Source: Syntrophaceae bacterium
GTDB lineage: Bacteria > Desulfobacterota > DTXE01
Assembly: GCA_012962595.1 (NCBI GenBank)
Contig: DTXE01000007.1
Span: 1-7,494 of the forward strand
DNA length: 7,494 nucleotides
Direction of reading: 5' to 3'
Every line of letters starts with the position of its first letter. Within the stretch, counting starts at the first letter, position 1. The translations under genes and the position numbers were made by a program. The notes beneath the pieces are model-generated. The model was not told the origin of the DNA, searched no databases, and saw only the letters and a program-made list of their open reading frames with translations. Below are positions 1-4,271 of the stretch, in pieces.

Positions 1-203
1 CCTGAGGACATGAAATCGGTTAAGCTATCAAAAAAAGGTTTTTCTCTATGAACCGCATAGAAGCCTTCTGCTTCTTCCTTTTTGAGATGTATCATCTTCA
101 TAGCTACAACCTTTAGTCCATTTTTCTCAAATCTCCTGATAACCTCGCCAATAAGCTGTCGACTTACCCCATCTGGCTTAACGATAGATAATGTCCTCTC
201 CAT
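1..203 (-). CDS. ndk: Nucleoside diphosphate kinase, N-terminal part (cut by window edge)
   Basis: This is the first 67 complete codons of nucleoside diphosphate kinase, which transfers the gamma-phosphate from ATP to other NDPs through a phosphohistidine and so balances cytosolic NTP pools. The visible part begins [13 protein letters not shown], the near-invariant first strand of Ndk with the nucleotide-contacting lysine in VKPDG (K9). It continues through [15 protein letters not shown] and the conserved [11 protein letters not shown] segment (about residues 48-58), ending at the SSG just before the usual GP. The catalytic histidine of the NxxHGSD motif lies beyond the window. The ATG at 201-203 follows a strong GGAGG (209-213 on the plus strand) with a 5-nt spacer, so the start is secure. 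It is divergent from the next gene. No convincing minus-strand promoter is visible in 204-368; the best is TTGACC with a weak -10. The family assignment is very secure. Confidence 0.96.
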   Translation of the reverse strand, partial: MERTLSIVKPDGVSRQLIGEVIRRFEKNGLKVVAMKMIHLKKEEAEGFYAVHREKPFFDSLTDFMSS

Positions 204-368
204 ATCTACCTCCACTCCCCAGTCTTTGCAGAAATCTTTATCTCATTCAGCTTAATGCACAAATACCACAGCAACTTATGCCGGGTCAAGGCTGATAACA
301 GAATCAATCATTGACACATTAAGACCACACTTGATAAAATGCCACAAATCTGATAGCCAGAAAAGCAC
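204..368. other. Divergent intergenic region between ndk and the phosphatidyltransferase gene
   Basis: This 165-bp spacer separates two divergently read genes. It holds the ndk ribosome binding site (GGAGG on the minus strand, 209-213) and a sigma70-like promoter facing right (311-340). I see no open frame worth calling, no long inverted repeat and no riboswitch-like structure. Confidence 0.6.
311..340 (+). promoter_or_regulatory. Sigma70-like promoter for the phosphatidyltransferase gene
   Basis: A perfect -35 TTGACA (311-316) is followed after 18 nt by TAAAAT (335-340, five of six matches to TATAAT). The predicted start near 347 would give a leader of about 22 nt to the ATG at 369. This leader has no clear Shine-Dalgarno sequence. 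The match is read from the sequence; activity is inferred. Confidence 0.55.
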
Positions 369-965
369 ATGCTTTACGAACACTGGGATAGATTCTATAA
401 AGTAGATCTCAAAATCGGAGGTCTTTTTAGCTGGGTTCCACTTACCCCAAACCAATGGACCTTTCTAGGTCTATTCCCCGCATTTATTTCCTTTTATCTA
501 TTGATCAACCAAAAATTTGTGCTAGCTGCCTGTTTCCTATTGCTCTCTTCATTCTTTGATGTGATTGATGGGGCAGTAGCCAGGGCCACCGGAAGGGTTA
601 CAAAACTAGGAGCCTATTTGGATACCATAGTGGACAGATATGTGGAAGGCATTGTGGTCTTTGGGTTGGTATTTGTCTCACTGCCGGATTTCTTTTTACC
701 CGCCACGGCATGGATTTTTCTCTATCTTTTTGGAAGTCTTATAACTACTTATTCTAAGTGTGCAGCTAAAGAGAAGGATGTTGTTACTGATGAACTAAGA
801 GGTGGCATCTTGGAAAGAGCAGAAAGGCTGACAGGCCTTCTTTTGGGACTGTTTCTTGCTAAAATAGACAAGACCTATCTGACTTACATGATATTCATCC
901 TTGCTATTCTATCCAATATCTCAGCCTTACAGAGAATGAGTAAGGCTTTCAAAAAGGCCATGTAG
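369..965 (+). CDS. CDP-alcohol phosphatidyltransferase family membrane protein
   Basis: This integral membrane enzyme should transfer a phosphatidyl group from CDP-diacylglycerol (or a similar CDP-alcohol) to a polar alcohol in phospholipid synthesis. The complete family signature D-x2-DG-x2-AR-x8-G-x3-D-x3-D is present: D64, D67, G68, A71, R72, G81, D85 and D89. These aspartates bind the metal and CDP and include the catalytic base. Hydrophobic segments lie near residues 27-47, 48-64, 93-110, 110-126, 152-165 and 168-186, in keeping with the six-helix fold, and 198 aa is a usual length. The segment TPNQWTFLGL before helix 1 is also typical. An in-frame TAG at 354-356 makes ATG 369 the first possible start, although its ribosome binding site is poor. 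The acceptor cannot be fixed. The segment ILERAERLTGLL recalls the PgsA and (archaetidyl)inositol-phosphate synthase branch more than phosphatidylserine synthase, but this is only resemblance. Confidence 0.92.
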   Translation: MLYEHWDRFYKVDLKIGGLFSWVPLTPNQWTFLGLFPAFISFYLLINQKFVLAACFLLLSSFFDVIDGAVARATGRVTKLGAYLDTIVDRYVEGIVVFGLVFVSLPDFFLPATAWIFLYLFGSLITTYSKCAAKEKDVVTDELRGGILERAERLTGLLLGLFLAKIDKTYLTYMIFILAILSNISALQRMSKAFKKAM

Positions 966-1060
966 AGCTGAGAGAGGTCAAGCAATACAGAGTTCGTGAA
1001 AATAAGAGCCAATGGAGTGGAGCTGATGAAGTTTGGGTGTAGGTGGCTAAAATTTGCCCT

Positions 1061-1089
1061 TTGACATAATTCAGTGTAAAATATATAAA
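1061..1089 (+). promoter_or_regulatory. Strong sigma70-like promoter for the HsdR-N-like gene
   Basis: A perfect TTGACA (1061-1066), a 17-nt spacer and TATAAA (1084-1089, five of six) make the best promoter match in the window. Transcription would start near 1096, about 35 nt before the ATG at 1131. It separates this gene from the phosphatidyltransferase gene upstream, although no terminator is visible in 966-1060. Confidence 0.7.
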
Positions 1090-1130
1090 TATGGGGAATT
1101 AAATCCTTCTGGCCTGAAGCAAAGGACTAC

Positions 1131-1688
1131 ATGGGACACTATAGAATCCTAGGAAAAACTAGAGACTTCATTACGGGCCGCGAAATTATTGATACCGATG
1201 ATGAGCGATATCGCCAAAAGATTGCCCGGTTGCTTGTTGAAGAGAAAGGTTATTCCAAGGATGATATTGAGGTGAAACGTGAAGTAGAACTTGTTTGTGG
1301 AAATGAAAGGGCTTTCGCCATGGTAGACTTTGTGGTAAAGGTTGGGGGCAAAAGTTTCATGGTTATCAGATATGGCCCCGGCTCCCTGGTAACCCGTGAG
1401 AGGCCGGCTCTTGCCTCCGCAAGGATTTTAGAGACCTATCAAATCCCTCTGACCGTGGTGACCAATGGAGAGGATGCAGAGGTCATAGATACTGTCTCCG
1501 GCAAAGTCATTGCCATGGGTTTACAGGCCATACCCTCTAAAAACGAGGCGCTGGAGCAGATAGAGAAGATAGAATTTAGGAAGCTACCCCCGAAAAGGAT
1601 GGAGGTGGAAAAGAGGTTCCTATTTGCCTTCGATGCACTGGAACACTCCTCTGAATGTGATGATGATTTTTGTATAACACCATTGTAG
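1131..1688 (+). CDS. HsdR N-terminal-domain-like (PD-(D/E)xK fold) small protein, nuclease motif degenerate
   Basis: This 185-aa protein resembles the stand-alone 'type I restriction enzyme R protein N-terminal domain' family (HSDR_N_2-like), often found as a lone gene in Desulfobacterota. The signs are LLVEEKGYSKDDIEVKREVEL (residues 34-54), a beta-hairpin MVDFVVKVGGKSFMVIRYGPGSL (64-86), and the conserved block RERPALASARILETYQIPLTVVTNG (89-113). The fold is that of PD-(D/E)xK nucleases. D66 stands where the first acidic residue is expected, but the ExK of active enzymes (IECK) is replaced by I79-R80-Y81-G82, so DNA cleavage is unlikely. No helicase domain, HsdM or HsdS is nearby. The tail carries a small cysteine cluster (C175 and C181 with several acidic residues). 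The ATG follows AAAGGA (1121-1126) at a 4-nt spacing and a strong promoter. Its cellular role is unknown to me; a binding or regulatory use of the fold is inference. Confidence 0.8.
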   Translation: MGHYRILGKTRDFITGREIIDTDDERYRQKIARLLVEEKGYSKDDIEVKREVELVCGNERAFAMVDFVVKVGGKSFMVIRYGPGSLVTRERPALASARILETYQIPLTVVTNGEDAEVIDTVSGKVIAMGLQAIPSKNEALEQIEKIEFRKLPPKRMEVEKRFLFAFDALEHSSECDDDFCITPL

Positions 1689-1711
1689 ACTATGCATGTT
1701 TGGTTTAGCGA

Positions 1712-2716
1712 TTATCCTTTATAATAAAGGCACTTAAATCTTCTGCATCCGTGGGGATGTTTCTCAGGAAATATACATTCGATGTTCTTCACGGTTACTG
1801 GTAACTTAAGGCCAAGAAATTCTTTTGTAAGGTTTCTACTGACTCTAAGTGCCGTCCGTACATAGTTTTTGCAACATGCAGGGCCTGTTTCGCTAGCCAA
1901 TGCATCTGTAATTCTGGCAACTACACGCATTACAATAGCACTTTCCTTATCCTTTCCACAGGTTGCGCCTAAAGCTATACTAAAAGCAGCACCGATTCCA
2001 ACTGTAACACCACAGACTCCTGTAAGGCCACAGTACCCTGAAACAGCCTGCTTATTTGTCCTTTTGATAGCCTCAAGGATTTTTTCATCATCTATATCAA
2101 ACTCAGGGTTATTTTTAAAAGCAGCCATAAGTGATGCAGCAGCTATCACGCCATTATCACAGCCCAGCATACTTACCTCTGGGTGAGCCATTAAAAGTTC
2201 AGCAATATTGATGGGGTCCTTTTCTTTAGTAGTTAATGCTACTTCTTTTATTACATCTTGACTATCTTTTCCGTGACAGCTCTCACAGACATAATGCCCT
2301 TGCAAGCAGTGGATGTATCCTTTTTCCACCTTTTTACAGTAAATACATGTTAAGGTGATTGCCTTTTCTAAATACTCTAGCTTTCCACCACAAATCATGC
2401 AATTATATCTTTGCCTTTCCTGTTTTTCTATGGCAAAAATACATGTTTTTCCCATGTTAGGAACAGAGCCCCCTTTTTCTAGAAAACCTTGTAGCAAACG
2501 TTCAAATCCTTCCATAGAAATAGTATCATTTTTTATAATCAATTTATCATTAATCCCCACGGAGGGAGGCTTAATTTCATTGGGATATCCAGGAGTTCCC
2601 TTTTTCAGAATTACAATTTCAAACCCATACCTTTTTTGAAGTTTTCTCGCAATCTTTTCGTTATTTATGCATCTTACTCCCATTGGATTATTGACATAAA
2701 GTTTTACAGTAATCAT
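1712..2716 (-). CDS. DUF5714-like cysteine-rich protein with N-terminal thioredoxin-like segment
   Basis: I recognise the body of this 334-aa protein as DUF5714-like; its biochemical function is not known to me. Residues 1-80 look like a small alpha/beta thioredoxin-like segment, with PPSVGIND (50-57) resembling the cis-proline loop, but no CxxC; C16 is the only cysteine there. Residues 105-148 form a zinc-ribbon-like stretch: C106-x2-C109, C124-x2-C127, C137 with H141, and C144-x2-C147. The larger domain (about 168-334) has conserved-looking G185-C186-D187-N188-G, the glycine-rich SGYCGLTGVCGVTVGIGAA (226-244), C253, the pair C281-C282, and a final C314/C324/C329 cluster. The cysteine count suggests metal or Fe-S binding, which is inference. 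No signal peptide is seen. ATG 2716 follows AAGGA at good spacing. The gene converges on the HsdR-N-like gene with a 23-bp gap and lies downstream of the Lrp-like gene on the same strand. Confidence 0.75.
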   Translation of the reverse strand: MITVKLYVNNPMGVRCINNEKIARKLQKRYGFEIVILKKGTPGYPNEIKPPSVGINDKLIIKNDTISMEGFERLLQGFLEKGGSVPNMGKTCIFAIEKQERQRYNCMICGGKLEYLEKAITLTCIYCKKVEKGYIHCLQGHYVCESCHGKDSQDVIKEVALTTKEKDPINIAELLMAHPEVSMLGCDNGVIAAASLMAAFKNNPEFDIDDEKILEAIKRTNKQAVSGYCGLTGVCGVTVGIGAAFSIALGATCGKDKESAIVMRVVARITDALASETGPACCKNYVRTALRVSRNLTKEFLGLKLPVTVKNIECIFPEKHPHGCRRFKCLYYKG

Positions 2717-2787
2717 AATTCCTTAAAATTGTTAATTCTAAACCTTTTTCATAGATTTCCCTACTATAATTCCATAATTACCATCTA

Positions 2788-2798
2788 TCACAATGTGA
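2788..2798. repeat. Short perfect palindrome in the DUF5714 leader
   Basis: TCACA-A-TGTGA is an 11-bp palindrome between the proposed minus-strand promoter (2819-2846) and the DUF5714-like gene. The half-sites resemble those of CRP/FNR-family operators, but their orientation and 1-bp spacing do not fit TGTGA-N6-TCACA. It could be an operator for another regulator or chance. Confidence 0.2.
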
Positions 2799-2818
2799 GG
2801 AGAATTTTCACCACAATT

Positions 2819-2846
2819 ATTATGTCTGAATTTTTTCCGGGATCAA
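2819..2846 (-). promoter_or_regulatory. Possible promoter for the DUF5714-like gene
   Basis: On the minus strand TTGATC (2841-2846), a 16-nt spacer and CATAAT (2819-2824) give a moderate sigma70 match. The start would fall near 2812, leaving a leader of about 95 nt. An alternative closer pair, TTGTGA (2788-2793) and TATAGT (2763-2768), has an overlong 19-nt spacer. Read-through from the Lrp-like gene is also possible, since no terminator is seen between the two. Confidence 0.3.
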
Positions 2847-2874
2847 CAGGTATAAATTAACGATGGAAAAGATG

Positions 2875-3105
2875 CTAGAGATTTGTCTTAATTAGGGTTT
2901 CTGTCTTGACTACGCCATCTACAGATCCGATTTTATCAATAACAGTGGCTGCTGCCTGATCAATATCCTGTACATCTATCATGGCCACTATGTCGTACCT
3001 TCCAAAAACAGCATAGGCATACTTTATACCCTCGATTTTTCTAATAGCCTCCAGAGCGGACTTTGTTTTACCTGGATTAACATTTATCAAAATACCTCCA
3101 ACCAT
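2875..3105 (-). CDS. Stand-alone Lrp/AsnC effector-binding (RAM) domain protein
   Basis: This 76-aa protein consists only of the C-terminal ligand-binding domain of Lrp/AsnC regulators, without the helix-turn-helix. The beta-alpha-beta-beta-alpha-beta order is legible: GGILINVNPG, KTKSALEAIRKIEGI, KYAYAVFGRYDIVAMIDV (the conserved G-x-YD core at about residues 40-43), DIDQAAATVIDKIGSV and VVKTETLIKTNL. Such solo RAM proteins form dimers and higher rings and bind amino acids or other small effectors. Whether this one senses a ligand alone or partners a full-length Lrp is unknown. I chose ATG 3103-3105 because GGAGG with a 5-nt spacer precedes it exactly; an in-frame ATG 18 nt upstream would put that ribosome binding site inside the gene. 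The DUF5714-like gene lies 158 bp downstream on the same strand, so joint expression is possible. Confidence 0.88.
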   Translation of the reverse strand: MVGGILINVNPGKTKSALEAIRKIEGIKYAYAVFGRYDIVAMIDVQDIDQAAATVIDKIGSVDGVVKTETLIKTNL

Positions 3106-3204
3106 TTTTGCCTCCTTCCACAATAATGTCTGATGGACTCAAATTTTTAATAATTTACTACCATAATCTTCTGAGAAATTCCACCTTTAAAAATGGGCCA
3201 AAAT

Positions 3205-3232
3205 AGTATAACATACAATACACTATAGTGAA
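3205..3232 (-). promoter_or_regulatory. Possible promoter for the Lrp-like gene, touching the inverted repeat
   Basis: On the minus strand TTCACT (3227-3232, four of six) and TATACT (3205-3210, five of six) are 16 nt apart. Transcription would begin near 3198, about 93 nt before the ATG. The -35 overlaps both the palindrome at 3221-3230 and the first two bases of the inverted repeat, so a protein or structure there could affect it. Confidence 0.3.
3221..3230. repeat. 10-bp perfect palindrome CACTATAGTG
   Basis: CACTATAGTG equals its own reverse complement and ends exactly where the large inverted repeat begins. It lies in the divergent region between the Lrp-like gene and miaA, a fitting place for an operator, but no factor can be named. 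Confidence 0.35.
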
Positions 3233-3321
3233 CGTCATTACTCAATAGTCACTTAATTTGGCTGTTTGCTGTTGGCAAATGGCAAATTAAATATGACTGA
3301 TGACTAATGACCAGTGACGTT
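3231..3321. repeat. Imperfect inverted repeat, MITE- or REP-like hairpin element
   Basis: The left arm (3231-3269) starts AACGTCA and the right arm (3275-3321) ends TGACGTT, around a 5-nt loop TGTTG (3270-3274). The inner stem pairs AATTTG-C-TTTGC elements with GCAAAT and GGCAAATT; the outer stem pairs GTCA heptads with TGAC heptads. The right arm is longer by one heptad plus one base, so the fold would bulge. CTATA occurs on both sides (3223-3227 and 3324-3328), which could be a target-site duplication if the element ends 2-3 bp beyond the arms. No open frame lies inside. It ends 23 bp before the miaA start and so may be transcribed in the leader. Its nature (non-autonomous mobile element, REP-like repeat or regulatory hairpin) is not settled. 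Confidence 0.7.
3294..3321 (+). repeat. Four tandem TGACNNN heptamers
   Basis: Four consecutive 7-mers each begin with TGAC: TGACTGA, TGACTAA, TGACCAG, TGACGTT. The opposite arm of the hairpin has three of the complementary type (AACGTCA, TTACTCA with one mismatch, ATAGTCA). Because 7 is not a multiple of 3, the tract has stop codons in all three plus-strand frames. Confidence 0.7.
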
Positions 3322-3344
3322 GCCTATAAAAATGGGGCTTAAAA

Positions 3345-4271
3345 ATGGAAGAAGATAAACCTTCTATTATTGTCATTCTTGGACCTACAGCTGCGGGTAA
3401 GTCTCAATTAGCTATGGAATTGGCAGAAAGGCTAAATGGAGAAATTGTAAATGCTGATTCCATGCAGGTTTATAAGGGAATGGATATTGGAACAGCAAAG
3501 CCCACCATAGATGAAAGGAGACGAATCCCACATCATCTCATAGATATTGTATACCCTAATGAGCCCTTTGATGTAACCATATTTAGGGATTTAGGAAATG
3601 AGGCAATTAGAAAAATACACCAAAGGAAAAATACCATCCTAGTAGTAGGGGGAACAGGACTTTATATCAAGGTATTAACTCATGGTATCTTTTCCTGCCC
3701 TAAAGGCAAAGATTCCATAAGAAGAGAATTAAAAGACTCTTACCAGCTTTATGGTGGTAAATATCTATACCGACAACTGGAGGAAAAAGACCCCATTTCC
3801 GCCACCAAAATACATCCCCATGATGTGTTCCGGATTATCAGAGCCTTAGAGGTCTATGAACTTACAGGAAAGCCTATATCGTGGCATCAGAAGGAACATG
3901 GATTTCAAAATGGGCATTATAAGGTTTTGAAAGTTGGCCTTAATCTCGATCGACTGGCGCTTTATTCCCAAATTGATAAAAGATGTGACCTCATGATAAA
4001 AAAGGGACTCATTGAAGAAGTGAGAAAACTTCTAAATCGGGGCTACCATGAGAACCTAAGGCCTATGAAGGCCATAGGCTATAGGCACATGGTTAGTTAT
4101 TTAAAAGGTATATATGACCAAGATACCGCCATCAGCCTATTTAAAAGGGATACCAAACGGTATGCCAAAAGGCAGTTGACCTGGTTTAGAAAAGATAAAG
4201 AGATATCCTGGTTTGATCCTCATCATGTTCGTCAAATAGAAGAGAGAATAAGAGAGTTTTTAAATGGGTAA
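3345..4271 (+). CDS. miaA: tRNA dimethylallyltransferase (tRNA A37 isopentenyltransferase)
   Basis: MiaA moves the dimethylallyl group of DMAPP onto N6 of A37 in tRNAs that read codons starting with U, including tRNA(Cys), as the first step toward ms2i6A. At 308 aa it is full length. Visible motifs are the P-loop GPTAAGKS (13-20), NADSMQVYKGMDIGTAKP with catalytic-type D38, RRIPHHLIDI, GGTGLYIKVLTHG, HPHDVFRIIRALEVYELTGKPIS, MKAIGYRHMVSYLKG, and the C-terminal tRNA-binding segment RYAKRQLTWFR (272-282). The ATG at 3345 follows a modest GGGG (3334-3337), and no better upstream start exists. It is the first gene of a two-gene unit: its stop overlaps by 8 nt the start of the cysteine synthase-CysRS fusion gene, which suggests translational coupling. 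Its leader includes or directly follows the heptad hairpin. No clear -35/-10 pair was found; TATAAA at 3325-3330 lacks a good -35. Confidence 0.96.
   Translation: MEEDKPSIIVILGPTAAGKSQLAMELAERLNGEIVNADSMQVYKGMDIGTAKPTIDERRRIPHHLIDIVYPNEPFDVTIFRDLGNEAIRKIHQRKNTILVVGGTGLYIKVLTHGIFSCPKGKDSIRRELKDSYQLYGGKYLYRQLEEKDPISATKIHPHDVFRIIRALEVYELTGKPISWHQKEHGFQNGHYKVLKVGLNLDRLALYSQIDKRCDLMIKKGLIEEVRKLLNRGYHENLRPMKAIGYRHMVSYLKGIYDQDTAISLFKRDTKRYAKRQLTWFRKDKEISWFDPHHVRQIEERIREFLNG

Noticed and set aside
1716..1730. CCTTTAT-A-ATAAAGG palindrome at the convergent 3' ends as a bidirectional terminator
   Set aside because: The stem is short and AT-rich with almost no loop, no U-run follows, and it codes for the last residues of the DUF5714-like protein.
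1869..2186. Plus-strand open frame of 105 codons opposite the DUF5714-like gene
   Set aside because: It is antisense to a clearly coding frame with conserved cysteine motifs, has no ribosome binding site I can see and no recognisable domain.
3106..3123. Longer version of the Lrp-like gene starting MWKEAK
   Set aside because: The extra codons are the ribosome binding site itself (GGAAGGAGG) ideally spaced from the ATG at 3103-3105.
3124..3344. T-box or other riboswitch ahead of the cysteine operon
   Set aside because: The operon would suit a tRNA(Cys) T-box, but I find no T-box core sequence, specifier loop or terminator; the hairpin is a repeat-type structure instead.
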